A stretch of 64,000 nt of DNA, taken from Nonomuraea jabiensis (GTDB lineage: Bacteria > Actinomycetota > Actinomycetes > Streptosporangiales > Streptosporangiaceae). The DNA lies in NCBI RefSeq assembly GCF_014204795.1, contig NZ_JACHMB010000001.1, positions 1,798,001 to 1,862,000 of the forward strand, written 5' to 3'. Shown here piece after piece: positions 8,056 to 20,288 of the stretch (its first letter is position 1; each line of letters starts with the position of its first letter). The notes beneath the pieces were generated by a model. It made no database searches. It was given only the letters and a program-made list of their open reading frames with translations, and was not told the DNA's origin. The translations under genes were made by a program, and so were the position numbers.

Positions 8056-8931
8056 TCATTTGGTGGGCTTCGGACTGGGTGTGGGGGTCGGGGTCGGGCA
8101 CGCGGACGGCTTCACGGCGTCCTCGGTGTCCATCGTGGTCTCCTCGATCAGCGGCAGCGGGTAGCGGTTGAGTATGGGCTCGCCGCACGACCGGTCGACC
8201 GTGTAACCGAAGTCCTGAGGGTTGGTGGTCAGCGGCTTGCCGTCCTGGTCGTAGAGGTAGACGTCGGTCAGCGGGGTGCCGTCCTTGGCATACGGCTTGA
8301 TGTTGTAGACGTCGTCGTTGGTCGACGCCATGTCCACGGTCATCGGCGGGTACGGGTTCGCCATGGCGACCCGCGCCCCTTCGGCATCGCGCGACGCGGC
8401 CTCCACCATCCCGGCGAACAACGTCAGCGCCGCGACCAGGTTGAGCGCCCCCATGAGCGCCGCGGCCAGCCGTCCCCTGTGCCGCCGGCCGATCCAGACC
8501 GAGACCCAGACGCCCGCCGCGACCAGGGCCCAGCCGGCCAGGTCGGACGGGACGATGCCGCCCTGGCCGGCCAGCGCCGGCAGCAGCATGGCCAGCAGGT
8601 AGCCGCGCAGCACCCACCACCCGGGGCGCAGCTCCGGCAGGAAGCCCACGAAGCCGCGGTACGCCCCCTGGTCCATCAGCCGGGCGTGCGCGCCCAGCGC
8701 CCACGCCCGCGGGTCGATGCGTCGCCTGCCGCCGCTCTCGGGGCGGTCTCCGTACGCGGCCGCCAGCTCCTCGGCGTACACCTCGGGCGGGCCCAGCCGG
8801 TCCTCCAGCGGCAGCTCCGACTCGGCCGCGATCTCGGCCAGGTGGTCGTCGAGGTCTTCGAGTAACTCGCCCCGCTCGGGATGGTCGGCCAGGGCCTCCC
8901 GTACGGCCTGCGCGTACTGTTCGGGGGTCAT
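8056..8931 (-). CDS. HAAS/DUF1700-type membrane protein
   Basis: A 291-residue protein with an N-terminal HAAS-like helical domain (residues 1-60, with Glu-Leu-Leu-Glu-Asp-Leu-Asp-Asp-His-Leu), then three or four hydrophobic segments between about residues 100 and 185, and a hydrophilic C-terminal part ending in a Pro-Thr repeat tail. HAAS proteins are commonly paired with PadR regulators, as here: the PadR stop and this ATG overlap by 4 bases (TCAT at 8928-8931 on the plus strand). The pair probably forms a signal-response module of unknown input. Confidence 0.8.
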   Translation of the reverse strand: MTPEQYAQAVREALADHPERGELLEDLDDHLAEIAAESELPLEDRLGPPEVYAEELAAAYGDRPESGGRRRIDPRAWALGAHARLMDQGAYRGFVGFLPELRPGWWVLRGYLLAMLLPALAGQGGIVPSDLAGWALVAAGVWVSVWIGRRHRGRLAAALMGALNLVAALTLFAGMVEAASRDAEGARVAMANPYPPMTVDMASTNDDVYNIKPYAKDGTPLTDVYLYDQDGKPLTTNPQDFGYTVDRSCGEPILNRYPLPLIEETTMDTEDAVKPSACPTPTPTPSPKPTK

Positions 8932-9254
8932 GCTTGTCCCTCCTTGAGCAGGGCTGCCATGGTCGCCGAGAACGAGGTCCAGGTCTTGGCCGAGGTGGCG
9001 TACATGCTCCGGCCGACCTCGTTGAGCCCGTAGTACTTGCGGTGCGGCCCTTCGTCCGAGGCGACCACGTACGACGTCAGCGCCCCGGCCTTGAACAGGC
9101 GGCGCAACGTGCCGTAGACCGAGGCGTCGCCCACCTCTTCCAGGCCCGCCTCCCTCAGCCGGCGCACGACGTCGTAGCCGTAGCCGTCGCGCTCGTTGAG
9201 CACGGCGAGCACGGCCAGGTCGAGCACGCCCTTGAGGAGCTGGCTGCTATCCAC
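8928..9254 (-). CDS. PadR-family transcriptional regulator
   Basis: A 108-residue winged-helix regulator. The opening Asp-Ser-Ser-Gln-Leu-Leu-Lys-Gly-Val-Leu-Asp and the later GYGYDVVRRLREAGL and ASVYGTLRRLFKAGAL are standard PadR elements. The GTG at 9254 matches the family N-terminus; a GTG at 9263 and the longer frame are less likely. No ribosome binding site is visible, which suggests a leaderless or very short 5' end. A perfect palindrome lies just upstream, so it is probably autoregulated, and it is translationally coupled to the HAAS gene. Confidence 0.88.
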   Translation of the reverse strand: MDSSQLLKGVLDLAVLAVLNERDGYGYDVVRRLREAGLEEVGDASVYGTLRRLFKAGALTSYVVASDEGPHRKYYGLNEVGRSMYATSAKTWTSFSATMAALLKEGQA

Positions 9255-9262
9255 GTAATGCA

Positions 9263-9287
9263 CACTACTGTGCAAAGCACAGTAGTG
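9263..9287 (-). promoter_or_regulatory. Palindromic operator upstream of padR
   Basis: CACTACTGTGC (9263-9273) and GCACAGTAGTG (9277-9287) are perfect inverted arms around AAA. The element starts 9 bases from the PadR start codon, where an autoregulatory PadR dimer would be expected to bind. Confidence 0.7.
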
Positions 9288-9295
9288 GCAACGAG

Positions 9296-9331
9296 AAAAC
9301 CGGGTGGCCACCCGCGAGGGTCGCCACCCGG
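9296..9331 (-). terminator. Terminator of the secreted-protein gene
   Basis: CCGGGTGGC (9300-9308) and GCCACCCGG (9323-9331) form a 9-base stem whose loop has a smaller CCC/GGG stem. On the minus strand it is followed by TTTTC, so it is a good intrinsic terminator for the gene ending at 9354. Confidence 0.75.
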
Positions 9332-9353
9332 TCAGGTCAGCCTAGGCTGCGGC

Positions 9354-10463
9354 CTACTTGGGCGGGCAGGTCGCCGAGTAGGAGGCGACGCCCGAGGACG
9401 CGGAGTTCGGGCTGACGACGACGAGCTCGACGGTGCCCTCCGTCTTGGTGGAGTTCGGCGCTCCGCCGATGCCCCACGTCACGTCGAGGCTGCCGTTGAC
9501 CGAACGCTCCAGCGTGTTGTGGTCACGGACGCCGTTGACGACCCAGTAGTACTGGACGGTGGTGGGACCGGTGCTGGTCAGCGTGGCCTTGAAGTCCACG
9601 CCGGGGCCACGGCCGTCGTTGCACATGTCGAGCCGGGTGCCGGAGACCGAGGCGCTCGAAACCGAGACCTTGGGGGCCGGCGCCGGGGCCGGGTCCTTGC
9701 ACCAGACCTTGTAGTAGGCCCGGTTGGAGGAGGCACCCTCGGGGCTCAGGATCTCCAGCTGCGCCCAGCCACGCTGGCTGTGACGCGGGGAGATGCCGAA
9801 GCCCACCTTGCGCGTGTCGCGGACCCTGACCGTGCCGTAGTCGGCCACTTCACCGTTGAGAATCCAGCGGTAGCGGACCCGCGCCGGGCGGTTGGTCTCG
9901 ATCAGACCGACGAAGTCGATCTTGTCGCCGGGGGTGCAGACGCCCTCGTACGAGTCGGGGCTGGCCCATGCGCGGGCCGAGACCGACAGGTCGAGCTGCG
10001 TACGCGACACCTCCTCCGGCTCCTGGCAGGAGACGGAGAAGTAGCTCTTCTTGGAGGTGACCTTCTTCGGACCGAGGACCTGGACGGCCTCCCAGCCCTT
10101 GACGTCCTCCTTGAAGGTGATGGACTGCTTGACGGTCACCGACTTGGTGCCCTTGCCCTTGAGCTTGATCACCTTGACCTTGCCCTTGGACCCGTCGCCG
10201 TGGAGCCAGCGGTAGGCCAGCTCTGTCTTGCCCTTGACGGGAACCTTGATCTTGGCCGAGAAGTTGACCTTGACCGGACAGGTTCCCTCGTAGTCGCCCG
10301 CGGAGACCGAGGGCGTCGACACCGAGACCTTGGGAGCGGCCTTGGCGGTGGCGGCCGTCGCCGCCTGGGCGGGGCTGGCGACCAGGCCCGCGGCCAGGGC
10401 GGCCAGCACCGCGGCGGATGCACCGAACGCCGCCGCCTTACGTGCTAACCCAACAGACTTCAT
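9354..10463 (-). CDS. Secreted protein with three repeated Ig-like segments
   Basis: A 369-residue exported protein. Residues 1-34 form a classic signal peptide (basic start, Ala/Leu-rich core, Ala-x-Ala cleavage at SPAQAA). The mature part has three similar segments of about 105 residues, each with a Lys-Val-Ser-Val-Ser or Leu-Ser-Val-Ser strand near its start, a Cys early and a Cys late (Cys-Pro-Val, Cys-Thr-Pro, Cys-Asn-Asp; then Val-Ser-Cys, Val-Trp-Cys, Ala-Thr-Cys), and a Tyr-Arg-Trp or Tyr-Tyr-Trp in between. This pattern suggests disulfide-bonded Ig-like folds. The ATG at 10463 is chosen for the signal peptide, with GGAG 10 bases upstream; an ATG at 10478 is the alternative. The function is unknown. 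Confidence 0.75.
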   Translation of the reverse strand: MKSVGLARKAAAFGASAAVLAALAAGLVASPAQAATAATAKAAPKVSVSTPSVSAGDYEGTCPVKVNFSAKIKVPVKGKTELAYRWLHGDGSKGKVKVIKLKGKGTKSVTVKQSITFKEDVKGWEAVQVLGPKKVTSKKSYFSVSCQEPEEVSRTQLDLSVSARAWASPDSYEGVCTPGDKIDFVGLIETNRPARVRYRWILNGEVADYGTVRVRDTRKVGFGISPRHSQRGWAQLEILSPEGASSNRAYYKVWCKDPAPAPAPKVSVSSASVSGTRLDMCNDGRGPGVDFKATLTSTGPTTVQYYWVVNGVRDHNTLERSVNGSLDVTWGIGGAPNSTKTEGTVELVVVSPNSASSGVASYSATCPPK

Positions 10464-10636
10464 GTGAGAGTGCTCCATTCCTTTGAGGGAAGAGACGCGC
10501 TCGGGAACGGTCGCCACGCCGGCACCTTCCGTGCACAGCAATATGGCAAAGCCCCCGTAATGCCCCTTTACCTAAGCACAATACTGATTGCACGCTCAAC
10601 ACGATGCATAGACCGGAAATGTCCGGATTTCTTCAG

Positions 10637-11584
10637 CTATCGGGCGATAGACCAGGCGATACCGTCAAGGATGTCGTGTTCGCTGACCACGACCTGCGAA
10701 AACGCGAAACGACGGACGATCCGGTCAAGAATTAGCGCGCCGGCGCCAATGACGTCGACCCTGCCCGGATGCATGACCGGAACCTCGGCACGCTCACCGT
10801 GGGTCATTGCCAGCAGCCGCCGCGTCACCTCATGAACCTGCCCGGCCGAAATCCGCGAGTGGTGAATCCTGGCCGAGTCGTAAGCGGGCAGGTCGAGCAC
10901 CATCCCCGCGACCGTCGTCACCGAACCCGCCAGCCCCACCAGCGTGCGGGCCCGCCGTACGGGCACCTCCGCCTCGACCCGGTCGAGCGCCGCCTCGATG
11001 TCGGCCACCACGGCCTCCAGCGCGGGCGCGGACGGCGGGTCGCCGGCGTCCTTCAGGTGCCGCTCGGTCAGGCGCACGCAGCCGATGTCCACCGACAGGG
11101 CCGCCTCGGCGTGCTCCGAGCCGACCACGAACTCGGTGGACCCGCCGCCGATGTCCACCACCAGGTACGGCGGCAGCGGCCCCTGCGGCATCTCGGTCTC
11201 CGGCGACAGCCGCAGCAGCCCCTTGGTCGCCCCCACGAACGAGAGCTCGGCCTCCTCGGCCCCCGACACGACCTCAGGCTCCACCCCGAAGATCTCGCGG
11301 ACCCCGTCCACGAACTCCTGCCTGTTGGCCGCGTCCCGGGTCGCGCTGGTGGCCACCACCCGGGTGCTGACGGCGCCGTGCCGGTCGATCAGCTCCCGGT
11401 AGACCCTCATGGCCTTGAACGTGCGCTCCAGGGCGTCAGGGGCCAGCCTGCCGGTCCTGTCGACGCCCTGGCCGAGGCGGACGATCTCCATCCGCCGCTC
11501 GACGTCGTCGATGAGGTCGTCGCCCACGTCGGCGATGAGCAGGCGTACGGAATTGGTGCCGCAGTCGACGGCGGCTACACGCAT
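10637..11584 (-). CDS. ppx: Ppx/GppA exopolyphosphatase family phosphatase
   Basis: A 315-residue member of the ASKHA fold family that hydrolyses polyphosphate ends and/or pppGpp. The phosphate-binding loops are DCGTNSVRLLIAD at residues 7-19 and DIGGGSTEF near residue 143. The length matches the short, two-domain actinobacterial Ppx. The ATG at 11584 lies inside the 3' end of the DUF501 gene (10-base overlap), which suggests translational coupling. With ppk at 44 kb the window contains both sides of polyphosphate metabolism. Confidence 0.92.
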   Translation of the reverse strand: MRVAAVDCGTNSVRLLIADVGDDLIDDVERRMEIVRLGQGVDRTGRLAPDALERTFKAMRVYRELIDRHGAVSTRVVATSATRDAANRQEFVDGVREIFGVEPEVVSGAEEAELSFVGATKGLLRLSPETEMPQGPLPPYLVVDIGGGSTEFVVGSEHAEAALSVDIGCVRLTERHLKDAGDPPSAPALEAVVADIEAALDRVEAEVPVRRARTLVGLAGSVTTVAGMVLDLPAYDSARIHHSRISAGQVHEVTRRLLAMTHGERAEVPVMHPGRVDVIGAGALILDRIVRRFAFSQVVVSEHDILDGIAWSIAR

Positions 11585-12066
11585 GGTCCGTCACTCCACC
11601 AGTCGGGGAGGGCCTCGAGCGCCTCCCTGCCGAACGGGTTGCTGCCGGGCGCCGCCAGCTCGTGCGCGACGAGCGCGTGCAGGCACTTGACCCGCAGCGG
11701 CATGCCGCCCGTGCTCTGCATGTCGCGCGGGAGCGGCTCCATGCCCTCCTCCTTCGCCGCCTCGTCGCGCCTGGCGACGTAGTCGTCGTGCGCGGCGCGG
11801 TAGGCGGCGGCCAGCTCGGGATCGGTGGCCAGCCGGGCCTGCATCTCCCGCATCAGCCCCGAGCCTTCGAGCGTGCCGATGGCCGAGGCCGCCTTGGGGC
11901 AGGTCAGGTAGTAGAGAGTCGGGAAGGGCGAGCCGTCGGGCAGCCTCGGCGCGGTCTCCACCACGTCGGGGTTGCCGCACGGGCAGCGGTGCGCCACCCC
12001 GCGCAGCCCCCGGGGCGGCCGCCCGAGCTGCAGTCGCACTGTCTCGACGTCTTTACTGTCCAACAC
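11575..12066 (-). CDS. DUF501 domain protein
   Basis: A 163-residue actinobacterial DUF501 protein of unknown function. Conserved features visible are the early Cys pair in HRCPCGNPDVVET, the PFPTLYYLTCPKA segment and the late GGMPLRVKCLHALVAHELA. The GTG at 12066 has GGAAGGAAA directly upstream and lies within the end of ftsB (14-base overlap). The order eno-ftsB-DUF501-ppx is conserved in many actinobacteria, hinting at a role near cell division or wall growth, but this is inference. Confidence 0.88.
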   Translation of the reverse strand: MLDSKDVETVRLQLGRPPRGLRGVAHRCPCGNPDVVETAPRLPDGSPFPTLYYLTCPKAASAIGTLEGSGLMREMQARLATDPELAAAYRAAHDDYVARRDEAAKEEGMEPLPRDMQSTGGMPLRVKCLHALVAHELAAPGSNPFGREALEALPDWWSDGPCV

Positions 12067-12490
12067 TTTCCTTCCCCGTCACGGCCCGGCGGCCGGTGCC
12101 CTTGTCGGCGGCCTCCACCGACTCCCAGAGCGTCTGGTACCACGGCGGCGGCGCGGGCGGCTGCTGCACGGCCGCCGGCTCCTTGATCTGCTGCTGGTCC
12201 ATCACCACGTAGCACTTCTCGCCGGGCCCGCAGTAGTGCAGCCGCTCCTTGGCCGTCTTCTTGATCCAGTTGGGATCGTCGCTCTGCCGGTCGCGCTCCA
12301 GCAGCATCTGCTTCTCCGCCTCGACCCTGGCCTTCTCCGCCCGGTGCTCGGCGATGCTGCGGCGCAGGCTGATGTACTCGCGGACAGGGTAGGCCAGGCT
12401 CATCGCGATCGCGCACACCACGACGGCCAGAATGGCGGCCCGCCCGGTCAGTTGCGGCCTCTTGGCCAATTGCTGCACCCCCCTGCTCAT
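12053..12490 (-). CDS. ftsB: Septum formation initiator, FtsB/DivIC family
   Basis: A 145-residue bitopic membrane protein. A short basic cytoplasmic start is followed by one membrane segment (about residues 18-36, Ala/Val/Leu rich) and a heptad-rich extracellular coiled coil (about 40-68). The CDS-typical DDPNWIKKTAKERLHYCGPGE segment follows, then a Pro-rich tail. FtsB-type proteins link with FtsL and FtsQ in the divisome. Its position downstream of eno is the standard actinobacterial arrangement. Confidence 0.88.
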   Translation of the reverse strand: MSRGVQQLAKRPQLTGRAAILAVVVCAIAMSLAYPVREYISLRRSIAEHRAEKARVEAEKQMLLERDRQSDDPNWIKKTAKERLHYCGPGEKCYVVMDQQQIKEPAAVQQPPAPPPWYQTLWESVEAADKGTGRRAVTGKESVGQ

Positions 12491-12494
12491 GGCC

Positions 12495-12532
12495 TACGGC
12501 GCGAGGCAGCGCGGTCTCCGCCTCGCGCCGTA
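12495..12532 (-). terminator. Strong hairpin between eno and ftsB
   Basis: TACGGCGCGAGGC (12495-12507) and GCCTCGCGCCGTA (12520-12532) are perfect 13-base arms with a 12-base loop. It lies 8 bases beyond the eno stop on the minus strand and probably ends or attenuates the eno transcript ahead of ftsB. Confidence 0.75.
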
Positions 12533-12539
12533 CTCGAAA

Positions 12540-13850
<1,311 letters not shown>

Positions 13851-13907
13851 TCAGAGCCTATCGGTACGCCCGGACGCCGGGCCGCACGGTCACCGCGTGC
13901 CGAAGGG

Positions 13908-14846
13908 TCAGGCCGACTCCCAGGCACGCACCCGGTCGCGGTACGTCCGGGCGGCCGCCCGCAGCTCGGCCTCGGCGTCGAGACCGGCCTCCGCGGCCCG
14001 GCGGACCAGGTCGAACAGCTCCCGGGCCACTCCCTGCCCGACGGCCGCCGCGAGCGCGTCGGGCGCCCCGGCCCGCTCGGCCCGGCGCAGGAGCTGGGCG
14101 GCCAGCGACAGCGCGGGCTGCCCCATGGGCACGCCGTCGAGCACCGACTCGCGGCCCTTGGCGGCCCGCTCGGCCGCCTTGATCGCGTCCCAGTTGTCGT
14201 TGACCTCGTCGGCGCTCTCCACGCGTACCGAGCCGAAGACGTGCGGGTGACGGCGCACCAGCTTCTCGACGATCCCGGCCGCCACGTCGTCCATGTCGAA
14301 GTCCGCGGCCACCCGCGCGTGGAAGACCACCTGCAGCAGCAGGTCGCCCAGCTCCTCACGGAGTGCCGGGTAGTCGCCCTGCTCGATGGTCTCCAGCACC
14401 TCGTACGCCTCTTCGAGCAGGTACGGCACCAGCGACTCGTGCGTCTGCTTGCGGTCCCACGGGCACTCGGTCCGCAGCCGGTCCATCACGGCGACCAGGT
14501 CGAGCACCCGCGCCCCCGGCAGGTCGTACGAGCCCGGCACCACCTCGATCAGCGGCGGCTCCTCCAGCGCGATCGCGGCGTGCCCCACCGCGCGCATGAA
14601 CTCCTCGTCCTCCTTCTCGGAAGCCGAGGCGAGCCACACCACGCTCTCGCCGACGGCCCGCGCGGCCAGCCCGCGCGGGTCGGGCTCCACGACCTCGACC
14701 GCCACCCCCGCCTCCGCCAGGTAGGGCAGCTGCGGATGCGCGGCGGAGCCGGTCAGCACCGGGCCCGAGCGCAGCGCCTGCCAGGCCTGATGGCTCAGCA
14801 GGCCCGGCGGGACCCTGGGCGAGGTGGTGACGACGGTCAGCGGCAC
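13908..14846 (-). CDS. mazG: MazG nucleoside triphosphate pyrophosphohydrolase
   Basis: A 312-residue protein with an N-terminal region of about 120 residues and one clear MazG domain: CPWDRKQTHESLVPYLLEEA, then EELGDLLLQVVFHARVA carrying the metal-binding Glu and Asp residues. MazG removes pyrophosphate from NTPs, including damaged ones. The start is GTG at 14846, three bases after the SurA-like stop, so the genes are co-translated. The order mfd-surA-mazG-eno is usual in actinobacteria. Confidence 0.92.
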   Translation of the reverse strand: MPLTVVTTSPRVPPGLLSHQAWQALRSGPVLTGSAAHPQLPYLAEAGVAVEVVEPDPRGLAARAVGESVVWLASASEKEDEEFMRAVGHAAIALEEPPLIEVVPGSYDLPGARVLDLVAVMDRLRTECPWDRKQTHESLVPYLLEEAYEVLETIEQGDYPALREELGDLLLQVVFHARVAADFDMDDVAAGIVEKLVRRHPHVFGSVRVESADEVNDNWDAIKAAERAAKGRESVLDGVPMGQPALSLAAQLLRRAERAGAPDALAAAVGQGVARELFDLVRRAAEAGLDAEAELRAAARTYRDRVRAWESA

Positions 14847-14849
14847 GGC

Positions 14850-15449
14850 TCAGCCCTGCGGCTGCTGCTGCGCCTGCTGCGAGGTGGCCTTGCCGAACCT
14901 GCCGGCGTCCACGAACAGCGACGGGTTCTCCTGCGACGGGTTGGTGTTGACCACGCCGAAGCGGGGGTTGAAGGTCGTCTTGATCGAGGCGAAGTCCTTG
15001 CGGAGCTTGTCGATCCCACCCTGGCCGGCCTGCTGCTGCAGCTTGGCCATCCCGACCGCCGTGCGCGCGTACTCGCGGGCGTAGCTGGGCGCGACGCCCA
15101 GGGCCAGCAGGTTGATCTGGGGCGACTGGTACTGGCCGGGGTCCTGGAGCTTGGCGTCGATCTCCTTGTCGGTCACCTGGACGTTGTTGCGCGCCAGCAG
15201 CTGCCTGGCGGCGCTGATGTCGGCCAGCCGCTGGAGCACGTACTGGCTGACCGGCACGCCGAGCGCCGTCTCGTCCAGCTTGTTCTGCTTCAGCGCGGCC
15301 CTGTAGGCCTCCGCGTCCCTGTTGAGCTGACCCGTCGAGATGCGCTCCTTGCCCACCACGGCCGCGGCGCCGGCCTGCATGGGGGAGGAGCAGGCGGTCA
15401 GCGCGATGCCCACCGCGGCAGCGGCCACAGCCACTCGTATCGACTTCAC
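14850..15449 (-). CDS. SurA N-terminal domain lipoprotein
   Basis: A 199-residue exported lipoprotein. A lipobox LTAC ends the signal at about residue 20. The body has the SurA-N helical chaperone pattern (VVGKERISTGQLNRDAEAYR followed by helices) but no parvulin isomerase domain, so it is probably a peptide-binding chaperone or adaptor at the outer face of the membrane. The GTG at 15449 follows AAGGGA. The Gln-rich tail is of low complexity. Confidence 0.85.
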   Translation of the reverse strand: MKSIRVAVAAAAVGIALTACSSPMQAGAAAVVGKERISTGQLNRDAEAYRAALKQNKLDETALGVPVSQYVLQRLADISAARQLLARNNVQVTDKEIDAKLQDPGQYQSPQINLLALGVAPSYAREYARTAVGMAKLQQQAGQGGIDKLRKDFASIKTTFNPRFGVVNTNPSQENPSLFVDAGRFGKATSQQAQQQPQG

Positions 15450-15478
15450 GTGCGTCCCTTTCCGACCGAAAACCGCCG

Positions 15479-18967
<3,489 letters not shown>

Positions 18968-19073
18968 CAGATACGCCCACAGCCCCACGACGGCAACACG
19001 ACTACCCCCGGCCGGGTCAGGTCGCGGGGGTCCTCTCCAAGGGTACTCGCAGGCGCAGCTCAGCCGTCCTCGA

Positions 19074-19436
19074 CTACCCGGCCCGGTAGCCGGGCACGGA
19101 GGGCCAGCGGACGGTGAGCACGGTCGAGGCCTCCTCCGCGCGCCACGAGTGGTCGACGCCCTTGCCCCAGACCACGTAGTCACCCGGCTCGGCCAGCAGC
19201 ACGCTGCGGCCCGGCAGCTCCACCCGGAACCGGCCGCTGATCAGCACCAGCAGGGCCGTGCGCGCCTCCCCCTTGACCCATTCCGCCCGCTCCTCGCCGG
19301 GCGCGTGGACACCCCATTTGATCTCCACGTCGTCACTGTGCCTTGGGTCGCCGAGGGGTTTGAAATGACCCAGCAGCCAGCCCCGGTCCATGGCCGCATC
19401 CACGCCCGCATTTCCTACGTAAACCTCGCCGTTCAC
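19074..19436 (-). CDS. Small cupin-fold protein
   Basis: A 120-residue single cupin. The pattern Gly-Arg-Phe-Arg-Val-Glu-Leu-Pro-Gly and the second cupin motif around GDYVVWGKGVDHSWRAEE are visible, but the usual His-x-His of motif 1 is absent (KWGVHAPGEERAEW), so metal binding is uncertain. Many actinobacterial homologues are annotated only as signal- or sugar-binding cupins. The start may be the GTG at 19436; no ribosome binding site is seen, and a later ATG (residue 16) is possible. Confidence 0.7.
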   Translation of the reverse strand: MNGEVYVGNAGVDAAMDRGWLLGHFKPLGDPRHSDDVEIKWGVHAPGEERAEWVKGEARTALLVLISGRFRVELPGRSVLLAEPGDYVVWGKGVDHSWRAEEASTVLTVRWPSVPGYRAG

Positions 19437-19498
19437 GGGGAAGGATGCTAGCGAGGAAATGGCTCACTGAAACCGTTCGAGTGATTACTGTAGGTGAC

Positions 19499-20218
19499 AT
19501 GTCTGAGGTGCGATCGGTCGCCCAAAGGGGCGACCTCTTCGGTCAACGGGTCCGCGAGCACTGGTCCGGGCTGCCCGGCAGGCGGCTCGACGTGCTGGTC
19601 GCCGGCTGCGCGCACGACGAGCCGCTCGCCCTGGAGGAGATCGAGACGAGGGCCACCGGGGCCGACGAGGAGATCCCCGCGATCAGGGCGGTGCTCGAGG
19701 AGCGGGCCGACCTGGTGTCGTGGTCGCTGGGCGACCTGCGCTGCGTGCCGCTGCCGCCCAGGTCGTACGACGTGATCCAGCTGTCCTTCCTGCTGGAGCG
19801 CATCAAGCATGCGGAGCTGGTGTTCGACCGGCTGCTGCAGTCCCTGCGCCCGGGCGGCCTGGTGCTGCTGCGGATGCGCGACCGCAAGTCGGCCTACGGG
19901 CTGCTCGACCGGATCACTCCGTCGCTGCTGCGCCGCATGTTCTGGCGCATGCTCGTCGCCCCGGGCACCCCGGGCCCGCTGCCCAGCGTCTACGAGCCGC
20001 TGGCGTCGAGCGACGGCATCTACGCCTTCTGCCTCAGCCGAGGCCTCATGATCACCGACGACCAGCGGAACACCAGCGGCCCGGCCCGCAGGCGCAGGCT
20101 CACCGTCGCCGCGGTCGCGCTGGCCTCCAAGCTGAGCAACGGCCGCTACCCCGCCACCCACGACGAGATCACCATGGTGATCAGGAAGCCGCAGCACCAC
20201 TTCGCCCGGGTCCTCTAG
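19499..20218 (+). CDS. Degenerate SAM-dependent methyltransferase-like protein
   Basis: A 239-residue protein with the overall order of a class I methyltransferase: a possible motif I strand Arg-Leu-Asp-Val-Leu-Val-Ala-Gly-Cys, a later Ser-Tyr-Asp-Val-Ile-Gln-Leu-Ser-Phe-Leu-Leu-Glu-Arg (motif IV region) and SLRPGGLVLLRMRDRK (post-motif). The glycine-rich GxGxG of motif I is not intact, so it may bind SAM poorly or not at all. The ATG at 19499 has AGGTG upstream. It precedes the PAPS and exopolysaccharide region and could belong to it, but there is a 70-base gap. Confidence 0.65.
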   Translation: MSEVRSVAQRGDLFGQRVREHWSGLPGRRLDVLVAGCAHDEPLALEEIETRATGADEEIPAIRAVLEERADLVSWSLGDLRCVPLPPRSYDVIQLSFLLERIKHAELVFDRLLQSLRPGGLVLLRMRDRKSAYGLLDRITPSLLRRMFWRMLVAPGTPGPLPSVYEPLASSDGIYAFCLSRGLMITDDQRNTSGPARRRRLTVAAVALASKLSNGRYPATHDEITMVIRKPQHHFARVL

Positions 20219-20224
20219 CGGCAC

Positions 20225-20288
20225 ACTTGCATCAATCGGTAGACTCCATCCCTACCAATTCAATCGGAATAGTTGGGATGTTGGAGCC
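20225..20288 (+). promoter_or_regulatory. Candidate control region of cysC
   Basis: The spacer holds a direct repeat CAATCGG at 20233 and 20261 (28 bases apart) and flanking CATCCC / GGGATG inverted arms at about 20247 and 20275. It is AT-richer than its surroundings. It may bind a sulfur-status regulator; the protein is not known. Confidence 0.35.

Noticed and set aside
19437-19498. Longer N-terminus of the methyltransferase-like gene from 19445
   Set aside because: The ATG at 19499 has a proper ribosome binding site and the extra residues have no family likeness.
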